Shown: positions 33,517 to 43,150 of the stretch, one piece after another
How positions within the stretch are numbered: the stretch's first letter is position 1
Layout: each line of letters opens with the position of its first letter
From: Streptomyces guryensis
GTDB taxonomy: Bacteria; Actinomycetota; Actinomycetes; Streptomycetales; Streptomycetaceae
Direction of reading: 5' to 3'
Assembly (NCBI RefSeq): GCF_021261325.1
Contig: NZ_JAJSBI010000001.1
Location: 62,001 to 126,000 of the forward strand
DNA length: 64,000 nucleotides
Notes under the pieces: generated by a model
Databases searched by the model: none
What the model saw: the letters and a program-made list of their open reading frames with translations, nothing else
Told to the model about the DNA's origin: nothing
Position numbers and translations under genes: made by a program

Positions 33517-35492
33517 TTCTCCTCCTCCGCCGAGTGCGACGCCGAGTTCTCCGCCGCGTTCTCGACCGGCGTGATGACGGCGAGCACCTGGTCCATGGCG
33601 ACCGTCGTGCCCGGTGTGACGTCCAGTTCGGCGACCGTGCCCGCGTGCGGGGCGGAGATGACGTGCTCCATCTTCATCGCCTCGACGACCAGCAGGCTCT
33701 GACCGGCGCTCACCTCGTCGCCGACGGCGACCTTCACGACCGTGACCGTGCCGGGCATGGGCGCGGTGAGCGAGTCGGCGCCCGCGTGCCGAGCACCCGT
33801 GAGGGACGCGGCGACCGGGTCGTGGTCGCGCACGTGCCAGGCGTCGCCGTCGCGGCCGATCCAGTCGGCGGCGCGGTGGAAGGTGTGGCGGACGCCGTCG
33901 AGGGTGACGGAGACGGTGTCGCCGGTGAGGGCGTGAGTGCCGCGCGGCACGTACTCCACGGGCTCCTGCACCCGGAGGTGGAAGCCGACGGGCTTCGGTG
34001 TCCCGCCCAGACGCCAGCCGCTCGGCACGGAGAACGGGTCGGTCCAGCCTTCCTCGCGAGGCTCCAGGGCTTCCAGCCGCACGGCCGCCGCCGCCTCGTA
34101 CACCTCCTCCGGTACGTCCGCGGAGACGAGGCCGTCCACCTCCCGCTCCACCAGCCCGGTGTCCAACTCGCCCGCGACGACGGCCGGATGGGCCAGCAGC
34201 CGCCGCAGGAACCCGGCGTTGGTCTGCACGCCCAGCGTCACCGTCTCCGCGAGTGCGGCCCGCAGCTTGCGGATCGCCGTCTCCCGGTCCGGCCCGTACG
34301 CGATCACCTTGGACAGCATGGGGTCGTACAGCGAACCGACCTCCGTGCCTTCGCTGAGCCCGGAGTCGGTGCGGACGCCGTCGCCCTGGGGCTCGCGCAG
34401 CCGCAGCACCGTGCCACCGGACGGCAGGAACCCGCGCGCGCCCTCTTTGATGGACACAGTCTCGGCACACACGCGTGCCTCGATCGCGTGCCCGGTCAGC
34501 GTGATGTCGCCCTGCTTGTACGGCAGTGGCTCACCAGCCGCCACCCGCAGCTGCCACTCCACCAGGTCGAGGCCTGTGATCAGCTCGGTGACCGGGTGCT
34601 CCACCTGGAGCCGGGTGTTCATCTCCATGAAGTAGTACGAGGACGGGTCGCCGCCGGGGACGATGAACTCGACCGTGCCCGCGCCGCGGTAGCCACAGGA
34701 CCGGGCAGCCTGGACCGCCGCCTCGCCCATCGCGGCCCGGGTCTCCTCGTCGAGGAGCACGCTCGGCGCCTCCTCGATGATCTTCTGGTGCCGGCGCTGC
34801 AGCGAGCACTCGCGCTCGCCGAGATGCACCACGTTCCCGTGGCCGTCCGCCAGCACCTGGATCTCGATGTGCCGGGGCCGGTCCACCCACCGCTCGACGA
34901 GGAGCGTGTCGTCGCCGAAGGAGGCGCGGGCCTCGCGGCGGGCGGCGGCGATCTCGTCCGCCAGCCTCTCCGCGTCCCGCACCAGCCGCATGCCCTTGCC
35001 GCCACCGCCGGCCGACGGCTTCAGCAGCACCGGCATCCCGATCTCCCGGGCGGCGTCGGCGAGTTGGTCATCGGAGAGCCCGCTGCCGCTGGACCCGGGG
35101 ACGACCGGTACTCCGGCCGCCTTCACCGTCTCCTTGGCGCGGATCTTGTCGCCCATGAGGGCGATGGCCTCCGCGGACGGCCCGATGAAGACCAGCCCCG
35201 CGTCGGCGCACGCCCGCGCGAAGCCGGCGTTCTCCGCGAGGAAGCCGTATCCGGGGTGGACGGCCTGGGCGCCGGTGCGGGCGGCGGCCTCCAGCAGCCG
35301 CTCCACCGACAGATAGCTCTCGGCCGCGGGCGCCGGACCGATCCGTACCGCCGTGTCGGCCTCGCGCACATGCCGTGCGTCGGCGTCGGCGTCGGAGAAG
35401 ACGGCCGCCGAGCGCACGCCCAGTGAGCGGAGCGTACGGATCACGCGGACGGCGATCTCGCCCCGGTTGGCCACGAGCACTGTGTCGAACAT
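33513..35492 (-). CDS. Methylcrotonyl-CoA carboxylase alpha (biotin) subunit
   Basis: This is 659 residues from ATG 35492, with GGAGGGG before it; a GTG five codons earlier overlaps the beta-subunit stop. Domains: biotin-carboxylase N-terminal [23 protein letters not shown]-grasp with [27 protein letters not shown], and a C-terminal biotinyl domain with [11 protein letters not shown] (biotin on Lys near residue 607). Context with HMG-CoA lyase and the dehydrogenase indicates methylcrotonyl-CoA rather than acetyl- or propionyl-CoA. Confidence 0.93.
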   Translation of the reverse strand: MFDTVLVANRGEIAVRVIRTLRSLGVRSAAVFSDADADARHVREADTAVRIGPAPAAESYLSVERLLEAAARTGAQAVHPGYGFLAENAGFARACADAGLVFIGPSAEAIALMGDKIRAKETVKAAGVPVVPGSSGSGLSDDQLADAAREIGMPVLLKPSAGGGGKGMRLVRDAERLADEIAAARREARASFGDDTLLVERWVDRPRHIEIQVLADGHGNVVHLGERECSLQRRHQKIIEEAPSVLLDEETRAAMGEAAVQAARSCGYRGAGTVEFIVPGGDPSSYYFMEMNTRLQVEHPVTELITGLDLVEWQLRVAAGEPLPYKQGDITLTGHAIEARVCAETVSIKEGARGFLPSGGTVLRLREPQGDGVRTDSGLSEGTEVGSLYDPMLSKVIAYGPDRETAIRKLRAALAETVTLGVQTNAGFLRRLLAHPAVVAGELDTGLVEREVDGLVSADVPEEVYEAAAAVRLEALEPREEGWTDPFSVPSGWRLGGTPKPVGFHLRVQEPVEYVPRGTHALTGDTVSVTLDGVRHTFHRAADWIGRDGDAWHVRDHDPVAASLTGARHAGADSLTAPMPGTVTVVKVAVGDEVSAGQSLLVVEAMKMEHVISAPHAGTVAELDVTPGTTVAMDQVLAVITPVENAAENSASHSAEEEK

Positions 35493-35503
35493 GGGTCCCC
35501 TCC

Positions 35504-37120
35504 TCACATCCGGAAGACGCCGAACTGGGGCTCACCCAGCGGCGCGTTGGCACAGGCGGTCAGCGCGAGACCCAGTACCTGGCGGGTCTCCAGCGGGTCG
35601 ATCACGCCGTCGTCCCAGAGGCGGGCCGTGGCGTAGTAGGCGTTGCCCTGGTGCTCGTACTGCTGCCGGATCGGCGCCTTGAAGGACTCCTCGTCCTCGG
35701 CCGGCCACTCCTCGCCCCGGGCCTCCAGCTGATCCCGCTTGACGGTCGCGAGGACCGAGGCGGCCTGCTCGCCGCCCATGACGGAGATCTTGGCGCCGGG
35801 CCACATCCACATGAAGCGGGGGGAGTAGGCCCGGCCGCACATCGAGTAGTTGCCCGCGCCGTACGACCCGCCGACCACGACGGTCAGCTTCGGCACGCGC
35901 GTGCAGGCCACGGCCGTCACCATCTTCGCGCCGTGCTTGGCGATGCCGCCCGCCTCGTAGTCCCGGCCGACCATGAAGCCCGAGATGTTCTGCAGGAACA
36001 CCAGCGGGATCCCGCGCTGGTCGCACAGCTCGATGAAGTGGGCGCCCTTCTGGGCGGACTCGGAGAACAGGATGCCGTTGTTGGCGACGATCCCGACCGG
36101 GTGACCGTGGATCCGGGCGAAGCCGGTCACCAGGGTCTGCCCGAACTCGGCCTTGAACTCGGCGAAACGGGAGCCGTCGACCACGCGCGCGATGATCTCG
36201 CGGACGTCGTACGGGGTGCGGGGGTCGACCGGCACCGCGCCGTACAGGCCGTAGGGATCCACCTTGGGCTCCGCGGCCGTCATGACCTCCCAGGGCAGCG
36301 GCCCGCGCGCGGGGAGGGTGGCGGCGATGTTCCGCACGATCCTGAGCGCGTGCGCGTCGTCCTCCGCGAGGTGGTCCGTCACGCCGGAGACCCTGGAGTG
36401 GACCTCGCCGCCGCCGAGCTCCTCGGCGGTCACCACTTCACCGGTCGCCGCCTTCACCAGGGGAGGTCCGCCCAGGAAGATGGTCCCCTGGTTGCGGACG
36501 ATGACCGCCTCGTCGCTCATCGCCGGGACGTACGCCCCGCCCGCCGTGCAGGACCCGAGGACCGCGGCGATCTGCGGGATCCCGGCCCCGGACATCCGCG
36601 CCTGGTTGTAGAAGATCCGCCCGAAGTGCTCCCGGTCCGGGAAGACCTCGTCCTGCATGGGCAGGAAGGCGCCCCCGGAGTCGACCAGGTAGATGCACGG
36701 CAGGTGGTTCTCCAGGGCCACCTCCTGGGCGCGCAGATGCTTCTTCACCGTCATCGGGTAGTACGTGCCGCCCTTGACGGTGGCGTCGTTGGCGACGACC
36801 ACGCACTCGCGGCCACTGACCCGCCCGATGCCCGCGATGACCCCGGCGGCCGGGGCGGCGCCGTCGTACATCCCGTCGGCGGCAAGCGGCGCCAGCTCCA
36901 GGAACGGCGAGCCCGGGTCGAGCAGCGTGTCCACCCGGTCCCTCGGCAGCAGCTTCCCGCGCGCGGTGTGCCTGGCCCGCGCCTTCTCGCCGCCGCCGAG
37001 CCGGGCCGCGGCCAGCTTGCCGCGCAGCTCCTCGACGAGCGCGCGGTGCGCCGCCTCGTTGGCCCGCCAGGCCTCCGACGCGGGGTCTGCCGCGCTCGTC
37101 AGCTCCGGTGCCTCGTGCAT
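35504..37120 (-). CDS. Methylcrotonyl-CoA carboxylase beta (carboxyltransferase) subunit
   Basis: This is 538 residues from ATG 37120; a GTG at 37135 is an alternative. Carboxyltransferase motifs: [36 protein letters not shown], and the C-terminal half with [17 protein letters not shown] and [20 protein letters not shown], which form the acyl-CoA and biotin sites. VKAATGE followed by [18 protein letters not shown] is typical of MccB-type enzymes. It is the first gene of the operon and is divergent from the TetR regulator, with whose gene it shares a palindromic control region. Confidence 0.93.
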   Translation of the reverse strand: MHEAPELTSAADPASEAWRANEAAHRALVEELRGKLAAARLGGGEKARARHTARGKLLPRDRVDTLLDPGSPFLELAPLAADGMYDGAAPAAGVIAGIGRVSGRECVVVANDATVKGGTYYPMTVKKHLRAQEVALENHLPCIYLVDSGGAFLPMQDEVFPDREHFGRIFYNQARMSGAGIPQIAAVLGSCTAGGAYVPAMSDEAVIVRNQGTIFLGGPPLVKAATGEVVTAEELGGGEVHSRVSGVTDHLAEDDAHALRIVRNIAATLPARGPLPWEVMTAAEPKVDPYGLYGAVPVDPRTPYDVREIIARVVDGSRFAEFKAEFGQTLVTGFARIHGHPVGIVANNGILFSESAQKGAHFIELCDQRGIPLVFLQNISGFMVGRDYEAGGIAKHGAKMVTAVACTRVPKLTVVVGGSYGAGNYSMCGRAYSPRFMWMWPGAKISVMGGEQAASVLATVKRDQLEARGEEWPAEDEESFKAPIRQQYEHQGNAYYATARLWDDGVIDPLETRQVLGLALTACANAPLGEPQFGVFRM

Positions 37121-37148
37121 CCTGCGGCCCCTCACCCAGTGATCGACT

Positions 37149-37194
37149 GTTAATGAGCGTTAACCATTTCCTTCAGGTTAACGACCGCTAACCT
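37149..37194. promoter_or_regulatory. Paired palindromic operators between the carboxylase operon and the TetR gene
   Basis: GTTAATGAGCGTTAAC (37149-37164) and GTTAACGACCGCTAAC (37177-37192) match at 13 of 16 positions. The second lies inside AGGTTA...TAACCT (37175-37194). Two such inverted repeats between divergent genes fit binding of the TetR protein to control both sides. Confidence 0.7.
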
Positions 37195-37214
37195 CCCTGT
37201 CTAGAATTACCTTC

Positions 37215-37811
37215 ATGGCCACCAGAACCGACGCCCCCACCCGCCGCGAGCAGATCCTCAAGGAGGCCGCGCGGCTCTTCGCCGAGCGCGGGTTCCACGG
37301 GGTCGGAGTCGACGAGATAGGTGCCGCAGTCGGCATCAGCGGCCCCGGTCTCTACCGTCACTTCGCGGGCAAGGACGCGATGCTCGCCGAGCTGCTGGTG
37401 GGGATCAGCGGCCAGCTGCTGACCGGCGCCAAGCGGCGTCTGGCGGAGGCGGACGGGGGCTCGGCGGACGCGGTCCTCGACTCGCTCATCGAAGGGCACA
37501 TCGACTTCGCGCTCGACGACCGCCCCCTGATCACCCTGCACGACCGCGAGCTGGACCGCCTCCGGGACAGCGACCGCAAGCTCGTGCGGCAGCTGCAGCG
37601 GCAGTACGTCGAGCTGTGGGTGGAGATCCTGCGCGAGGTCTACCCCGGCCTGGCGGAACCCGCCGCCCGCTCGGCCGTCCACTCGGTCTTCGGCCTCCTG
37701 AACTCGACCCCGCACCTGGGCCGCCCGGGTTCCCTCCCGGGCCGCGGGGCGACGGCGGAGCTGCTGCACCGGATGGCGCGGGGTGCCTTCGCGGCGGCCG
37801 GGGCGGAGTGA
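37215..37811 (+). CDS. TetR-family regulator of the leucine/isovalerate operon (inferred)
   Basis: This is 198 residues. The N-terminal helix-turn-helix at about 12-58 reads QILKEAARLFAERGFHGVGV then ISGPGLYRHFAGKDAM. The C-terminal part is a helical ligand domain (ALDDRPLITLHDRELDRL). It is divergent from the carboxylase operon and upstream of an acyl-CoA dehydrogenase on its own strand. Its likely ligand is an acyl-CoA of the pathway, and its likely targets are the two palindromes at 37149-37194. It has no sequence feature that would make it an activator. Confidence 0.9.
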   Translation: MATRTDAPTRREQILKEAARLFAERGFHGVGVDEIGAAVGISGPGLYRHFAGKDAMLAELLVGISGQLLTGAKRRLAEADGGSADAVLDSLIEGHIDFALDDRPLITLHDRELDRLRDSDRKLVRQLQRQYVELWVEILREVYPGLAEPAARSAVHSVFGLLNSTPHLGRPGSLPGRGATAELLHRMARGAFAAAGAE

Positions 37812-37918
37812 CGAGCGTTACGGGATCACCTCTGGACGCCTCTCCTTACCCGCCGGTACCTTGGTGTTCTGAGCAAGCGCTTAGACACGGACTCAAGGAC
37901 CAGGTGGAGGTGGCGGGA

Positions 37919-39076
37919 GTGCGCCGTACGGTGTTCAACGAGGACCACGAGGCGTTCCGGGAGACCCTCCGGGCCTTCATCGAGGCCGAGGTCGTCCCCG
38001 TCTACGACGAGTGGTTCGCCGCGGGCCAGGCGCCGCGCGACTTCTACTACAAGCTCGCCGAGCTCGGCGTCTTCGGCATCCGCGTGGACGAGGAGTTCGG
38101 CGGCGCCGGCATCGACTCGTACAAGTTCGAGGCCGTGATGTACGAGGAGACCGCGCGCGCGGGCGTGCAGTTCGGCGGCTCCGGTGTGCACGTGCTGCTC
38201 GGCCTGCCGTACATCAAGATGCTCGCCACCGACGAGCAGAAGAAGCGCTTCCTGCCGAAGTTCGTCTCCGCCGAGGAGATGTGGGCCCTCGCGATGACCG
38301 AGCCGGGCACCGGCTCCGACCTCGCGGGCATGAAGACCACCGCCAAGCTCAGCGAGGACGGCACGCACTACGTCCTCAACGGCTCCAAGACCTTCATCAC
38401 CGGTGGCGTCCACGCCGACCGTGTGATCGTCTGCGCGCGCACCGCCGCGCCCACCGCCGAGGACCGCCGCCACGGCATCTCCCTCTTCGCCGTGGACACC
38501 AAGTCCGAGGGCTACTCCATCGGCCGCAAGCTCGACAAGCTCGGCCTGAAGACCTCCGACACCGCCGAGCTGGCGTTCGTCGACGTGAAGGTGCCCGTCG
38601 AGGACCTGCTCGGCGAGGAGAACAAGGGCTTCTACTACCTGGGCCACAACCTGGCGTCCGAGCGCTGGGGCATCGCCTTCGGCGCCTACGCGCAGGCCAA
38701 GGCCGCCGTGCGGTTCGCCAAGGAGTACGTCCAGGAGCGCACCGTCTTCGGCAAGCCCGTCGCGTCCTTCCAGAACACCAAGTTCGAGCTGGCCGCCTGC
38801 CAGGCCGAGGTGGACGCCGCCGAGGCCGTGGCCGACCGTGCGCTCGAAGCCCTCGACGCCGGTGAGCTGACGCCCGCCGAGGCCGCCTCCGCCAAGCTGT
38901 TCTGCACCGAGGTCGCGCACCGCGTGATCGACCGCTGCCTCCAGCTGCACGGCGGCTACGGCTTCATGAACGAGTACCCGATCGCCCGCCTGTACGCGGA
39001 CAACCGCGTCAACCGCATCTACGGCGGCACCAGCGAGATCATGAAGACGATCATCGCCAAGGACATGGGCCTGTAA
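37919..39076 (+). CDS. Acyl-CoA dehydrogenase
   Basis: This is 385 residues from GTG 37919 (MRRTVFNEDHEAFRETLR), with GGAGG 8 bases upstream; GTGs at 37904 and 37910 are in frame but poorly spaced. Signatures: WALAMTEPGTGSDLAGMKTT and LQLHGGYGFMNEYPIARLYA, with YGGTSEIMKTIIAKDM at the end. It is longer-chain-like in sequence, but the substrate cannot be fixed. It follows the TetR gene by 107 bases. The palindromic AAGCGCTT (37875-37882) lies just before it, so it may have its own promoter and operator. Confidence 0.92.
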   Translation: MRRTVFNEDHEAFRETLRAFIEAEVVPVYDEWFAAGQAPRDFYYKLAELGVFGIRVDEEFGGAGIDSYKFEAVMYEETARAGVQFGGSGVHVLLGLPYIKMLATDEQKKRFLPKFVSAEEMWALAMTEPGTGSDLAGMKTTAKLSEDGTHYVLNGSKTFITGGVHADRVIVCARTAAPTAEDRRHGISLFAVDTKSEGYSIGRKLDKLGLKTSDTAELAFVDVKVPVEDLLGEENKGFYYLGHNLASERWGIAFGAYAQAKAAVRFAKEYVQERTVFGKPVASFQNTKFELAACQAEVDAAEAVADRALEALDAGELTPAEAASAKLFCTEVAHRVIDRCLQLHGGYGFMNEYPIARLYADNRVNRIYGGTSEIMKTIIAKDMGL

Positions 39077-39122
39077 GGCCCGGGAAACCCCAAGAAATCA
39101 CTGGCGGGTACAACTGTCTGCC

Positions 39123-39989
39123 ATGAGCCAGGCACTACAGGGTCTCCTCGATCTGCTCGACCTGGAGCAGATCGAGGAGGACATCTTCCGCGGCCAGTCC
39201 CGGTCCGCCGTCGTCCCCCGCGTCTTCGGCGGGCAGGTCGCGGCCCAGGCGCTGGTCGCCGCCGGCCGTACGGTCCCGGCGGACCGGCACGCCCACTCCC
39301 TGCACGCGTACTTCCTGCGTCCGGGGGACCCGGGCGCGCCGATCGTCTACCAGGTCGACCGCATCCGTGACGGCCGCTCCTTCACCACCCGCCGGGTGGT
39401 CGCCGTCCAGCACGGCAAGCCGATCTTCCACCTGTCGGCCTCCTTCCAGACGGACGAGGACGGCCTCGACCACCAGACGCCGATGCCCGCGGCGCCCGAC
39501 CCGGCCACGCTGCCCACCTCCCACGAGCGGCTGCGCGGCTACGACCACCTCGACCCCGCGGTGGTGGAGAAGTTCCTGGAGGCCCGCGAGGCCGTCGACC
39601 TGCGGTACGCCGAGGAGCCGCCGTACGGGAAGTTCGGCGAGCCGCGCGAGCCGCACTCCCAGGTGTGGTTCCGCACCAACGGAAAGCTCGACGACGACCC
39701 CCTGCTGCACGTCGTCCTCGCCACCTACGTCTCCGACATGACGCTCCTGGACTCGGTGCTCCTCGCGCACGGCCGGGGCGGCTGGGCCGTCGGCGACGTG
39801 GTCGGCGCCTCGCTCGACCACGCCATGTGGTTCCACCGGCCCTTCCGGGCCGACGAATGGCTGCTCTACGACCAGGAGTCGCCGACCGCCCACGGCGGCC
39901 GCGGGCTCGGCCAGGCCCGGATCTACACGCAGGACGGGCAGCTGGCCATCTCGGTGATCCAGGAAGGGCTGGTCCGGGTTCCTCGGTGA
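39123..39989 (+). CDS. Acyl-CoA thioesterase II (TesB)
   Basis: This is 288 residues, a double hot-dog fold. The first half has RVFGGQVAAQALVAAGRTVP, which forms the substrate tunnel. The second half has YVSDMTLLDSVLLAHG, with the catalytic Asp, and SLDHAMWFHRPFRADEWLLY; the Thr and Gln partners lie downstream (GLGQARIYTQDGQLAISV). It hydrolyses medium- and long-chain acyl-CoA. It lies 46 bases after the acyl-CoA dehydrogenase on the same strand, so an operon is likely and recycling of CoA from fatty or branched acyl groups is a sensible role. Confidence 0.94.
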   Translation: MSQALQGLLDLLDLEQIEEDIFRGQSRSAVVPRVFGGQVAAQALVAAGRTVPADRHAHSLHAYFLRPGDPGAPIVYQVDRIRDGRSFTTRRVVAVQHGKPIFHLSASFQTDEDGLDHQTPMPAAPDPATLPTSHERLRGYDHLDPAVVEKFLEAREAVDLRYAEEPPYGKFGEPREPHSQVWFRTNGKLDDDPLLHVVLATYVSDMTLLDSVLLAHGRGGWAVGDVVGASLDHAMWFHRPFRADEWLLYDQESPTAHGGRGLGQARIYTQDGQLAISVIQEGLVRVPR

Positions 39990-40016
39990 CGCCACCGTCG
40001 GAGGATCTCGGTGGCG
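39990..40016. terminator. Hairpin between convergent genes
   Basis: CGCCACCG (39990-39997) pairs with CGGTGGCG (40009-40016). It begins immediately after the tesB stop and precedes the convergent phosphatase-like gene. Confidence 0.65.
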
Positions 40017-40026
40017 CCCCCGGCGG

Positions 40027-40818
40027 TCACGCCGACAGGCCCGCCTCCGCCAGCAGATAAGCCGTCATCGGGTCGTAGTGGCGCGGGCTCGGCACATGGT
40101 CGTCGAGCGGGACCGTCACCTGTACGGTGCCCTCGGCCTCGGCGAGGAAGAGCGCCGGGTCGTTGCAGTCGGCGTAGCCGACGGAGTCGACGCCGTGCTG
40201 GCCGGCGTAGCCCGCCCAGCCGTGGTCGGCGACGACCAGGTCGGGCAGCGGGCGGCCCTCGCTCTCAAGTGCCGTGAGGATGGCCTTCATCGGCTCGCCG
40301 GAGTGCGTGTGCCACAGAGTGGCGCCGTGCTCCAGGACCGCCACGTCCGCGAGCTGCCAGACATACCCCTCGTCGGTCTGCAGACCCTCCGGGATCACCA
40401 CGATCTCGCAGCCGGCGGCGCGCAGCGCGGCGGCCGTGGCGCGGTGCACGTCGAGCAGGCCGCCCGGGTGGCCGGTCGCGAACAGCACCCGCTGCTGCCC
40501 TTCGGCCGCCTTGCGCAGGCGGGCCGCCATCCGCTCCAGACCGCCCACCGTCAGCTCGGGGTCGATGGTGTCCTGGCCGTACCGGTACTCGGGATCGTCG
40601 TTCACACCCACCCGCTCCGCCATCACCGCGAGCACGTCCTGCTCGTCGGTCCACCGGTCGCCGAGTTCCAGGCCGAGCCAGTAGTTGCGGACGCCGTTCG
40701 CGAGCTGGCGGTAGTGGGAGAGGTTGTTCTCGCGCGGGGTGGCGACGTCGCCCGCGATGCGGGTCTGCACGAGGTGTTCGACTAGCTCGGCGCGGCTGGG
40801 TGTCCCGGGTATCGGCAT
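40027..40818 (-). CDS. Phosphatase-like protein (Streptomyces-conserved)
   Basis: This is 263 residues from ATG 40818 (MPIPGTPSRAELVEHL); ATG 40827 is equally open, and neither has a clear ribosome site. The protein is soluble. FATGHPGGLLDVHRATAAAL, PDLVVADHGWAGYAGQHG and the closing DHVPSPRHYDPMTAYLL give a His/Asp-rich core compatible with metal binding. Similar proteins are labelled phosphatases in Streptomyces, but I see no motif that proves this. It converges with tesB and lies downstream of the PucR regulator on the same strand. Confidence 0.6.
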   Translation of the reverse strand: MPIPGTPSRAELVEHLVQTRIAGDVATPRENNLSHYRQLANGVRNYWLGLELGDRWTDEQDVLAVMAERVGVNDDPEYRYGQDTIDPELTVGGLERMAARLRKAAEGQQRVLFATGHPGGLLDVHRATAAALRAAGCEIVVIPEGLQTDEGYVWQLADVAVLEHGATLWHTHSGEPMKAILTALESEGRPLPDLVVADHGWAGYAGQHGVDSVGYADCNDPALFLAEAEGTVQVTVPLDDHVPSPRHYDPMTAYLLAEAGLSA

Positions 40819-40940
40819 GAAACCCATTGTGAGGCAGACGACTGTGCGATTCCCTGGCGTCCGGCGCGCTGGGACGTGAGTCACCTACTCAGTGACATGG
40901 GCTCCCGTACCTATTGCCGACGTGCCCGGTGCCGCCGTGT

Positions 40941-42413
40941 CTACTGCTGCCGCAGCGCGAACCACAACTCCATGCGTACGTCCGGGTCGTCCAGGTCCGT
41001 GTCGAGGAGCGCGGCGCAGCGGGCGACGCGCTGGCGGACCGTGTTGCGGTGGACGGACAGGGCGACGGCCGTACGGTCCCAACTGCCGTGCAGGGACAGC
41101 CAGGTGCGCAGGGTCTCGGTCAGCGCGGGGGTGCCCGCGATCGGGGCGAGGAGCGTACGGGCGTGGGCGGCCGCCTCGTCCGACGGCACCAGGTCGGCCA
41201 GTCCGGCGCGGTCGCCGTGCCGGACCAGGGCCGTGCGGGTGGCGCGGGCGCGGGCCAGCGCGCGGGCGGCCTGGATGTCGGCGGACGGCCACCCGGACGG
41301 GGCCGAGGCGGCGCTGACGCCCAGCGTCCAGCCCGGCTGTGCGGCAGGTTCGCGGTCGGCGGCGACCAGGACCCGTACGACGTCGTCCGCCAGGTCGACC
41401 AGCGGCGACCCGAGGGCCGCGCCCAGCGCCGAGGCGGCCACCGGGTCCGGCGCCTGCGCATCCGGCCGGGCGTGCACCACGAGCCACGGGCCGGGTCCGA
41501 GGAGGGCGGCCACGTCGGCGCGTGGCGCCCCCAGCAGCAGCCGTACCAGCGCGGACGACCGTGCCGCCCCGGTGCCGCTCTGCTGCTCGCCGGTCAGCAG
41601 CGAGAGCAGGACGGCGGCGACGGAGGCGATGGTGTGGTCGCCGGGGTCCCGCTGCGGCGCGGCGACCCCGAGCACGAAGCCCCGCCCGGCACCGAGGGCG
41701 TAGGCGGCGAGGTGGGTGCCCGCGGTGGTCTCGGTGGCGGAGGCGGGTGTCCCCGGGCCAGAGGGGCGTACGACCTCCGCGAGCCCGGCCAGCGCCTCCC
41801 GGACGGCGGTCTCCACCGGGCGCCCCGCGGCGGCGATCTCCGCCCCCTCCGGCCCGTACAGCACCGCCCGTCCGCCCACCCGCCGGGCCAGCTGCCGCAG
41901 CACCGCCGGTACCGGGTCCGGGCGGGAGGCCGCCGCCGCGAGGCTCTGCTGGGCCTCCGTCACGCGGCGCAGTTCGGCGAGGCGGGCCCGGGCCATCAGC
42001 TGCCAGACCGCGCGGGCCACACCCGAGAACGTGGTCTGCGGAGGGACCTCGACCAGCGGCAGCCCGTGCGCGTCGCACGCCGCCACCAGCGCGCGCGGCA
42101 CCGCGTCGTGCACCGGAGCCAGACCGAAGCCGAGGGCTGCCCCGCCCGCCGCCACGATCCGCGACACGTAGTCGTCGAAGTACGTACCGGAACCGGCGGC
42201 CTCCGGGACATGGACCCCCGCCGTCAGCAGCAGCTCCCCGCCCAGCAGATACGGATACGGGTCGGCCATCTCCGAGGTGTGCGCCCAGTGGATGACGATG
42301 CCGGGATCGGCCGGCCCGGCGATCTGCCGCAGGGCCAGGTCCTCGCGGGCCAGGAGCGCCGTCAGGGGCACGGGTGGCGTGGGTGGTGTGGCGGGAACCG
42401 CGGGGTCCGGCAT
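40941..42413 (-). CDS. PucR-family transcriptional regulator
   Basis: This is 490 residues from ATG 42413, with GGAGGAAG 9 bases before; GTG 42431 precedes it in frame but lacks a site. An N-terminal PucR domain at about 18-140 (IVIHWAHTSEMADPYPYLLGGELLLTAG split by the family GELLLT motif) is followed by a middle domain and a C-terminal PucR-type helix-turn-helix (DRTAVALSVHRNTVRQRVAR). PucR regulators often control purine, polyamine or amine use. It is divergent from the symporter remnant and the speB-ThDP pair, so these are likely targets. Its 122-base upstream region was not found to hold clear repeats. Confidence 0.9.
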   Translation of the reverse strand: MPDPAVPATPPTPPVPLTALLAREDLALRQIAGPADPGIVIHWAHTSEMADPYPYLLGGELLLTAGVHVPEAAGSGTYFDDYVSRIVAAGGAALGFGLAPVHDAVPRALVAACDAHGLPLVEVPPQTTFSGVARAVWQLMARARLAELRRVTEAQQSLAAAASRPDPVPAVLRQLARRVGGRAVLYGPEGAEIAAAGRPVETAVREALAGLAEVVRPSGPGTPASATETTAGTHLAAYALGAGRGFVLGVAAPQRDPGDHTIASVAAVLLSLLTGEQQSGTGAARSSALVRLLLGAPRADVAALLGPGPWLVVHARPDAQAPDPVAASALGAALGSPLVDLADDVVRVLVAADREPAAQPGWTLGVSAASAPSGWPSADIQAARALARARATRTALVRHGDRAGLADLVPSDEAAAHARTLLAPIAGTPALTETLRTWLSLHGSWDRTAVALSVHRNTVRQRVARCAALLDTDLDDPDVRMELWFALRQQ

Positions 42414-42535
42414 GGTGTGCGCTTCCTCCACCTTGTACGGCTCGAATGGATGAAACGTACACTTCGCAGTCGCTTTTCAGCCACCTAGTGTCAGTGCTCA
42501 TCACCCGCCGGCGAGACCGAGCGAAGGAGGGCCCC

Positions 42536-43084
42536 GTGGCCATCGACTGCACAGTGATCGTCGTCTGTCCGGCCGGAATGCCGGCCGTGGGCTGGTGGGG
42601 CATGCGCCGCGCCCGGTCCAAGCGCGAGTTCCTGGTCGCGGGGCGCCGCCTCGGGCCCGCGATGTACTCCGGCACCATGGCCGCGATCGTCCTCGGCGGC
42701 GCCGTTCTGGTCATGGGTCTCGTGGTGATCGGCACGGCGATCGCGCTCAACAATGTCGTCGAGGCGCTGACGATGGCGTACGACCTGCTGGTCGGCGGGC
42801 TCCTCGTCCCCATCCTCGGCGGGCTGCTGTGGAAGCGCGGCACCGCGCAGGGCGCCCTCGCCTCGGTGATCGTCGGCGGCCTCGCGGTCATCGGCCTGAT
42901 GGCGGGCTACGGCATCCTCGCCGACGAGCCCGTCCACTACGGTCTTCCGTCGTTCCTCGTCGCATATGTGGCGGTCTCCCTGGGGACGAAGCCCACGGAC
43001 GAGGTTGTCCTCGCCAGCTGGCGCGAGCGCCTGGCGGGACGGTCCTCCGAAAGCGCGTCCGAACCGGTCCTGGCCCCCCAGTAG
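42536..43084 (+). pseudogene. Sodium:solute symporter with large internal deletion
   Basis: This is 182 residues from GTG 42536 after GAAGGAGG, against roughly 500 for the SSS family. Residues 1-55 match the family N-terminus (MRRARSKREFLVAGRRLGPA). At about residue 56 (near 42702) the sequence jumps to a late helix, VVIGTAIALNNVVEAL, and runs on to a normal C-terminus (LWKRGTAQGALASVIVGG). The frame is kept but most membrane helices are gone. The first helix also carries Cys and Pro where relatives usually have Tyr and Leu, suggesting relaxed selection. It was probably once the importer for the neighbouring agmatinase pathway. The deletion is inferred from family memory. Confidence 0.8.
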
Positions 43085-43150
43085 AGTCGTACGAGAATCG
43101 GTATTTATCACTCCATACGCGATGAAGCGTAGGAAAGAAGGCATAGGCCC

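Noticed and set aside
37861..37918. Earlier starts for the acyl-CoA dehydrogenase, extending up to the TetR gene
   Set aside because: The extended translation (through SPYPPVPWCSEQALRHG) looks non-coding, and the ribosome site fits the GTG at 37919.
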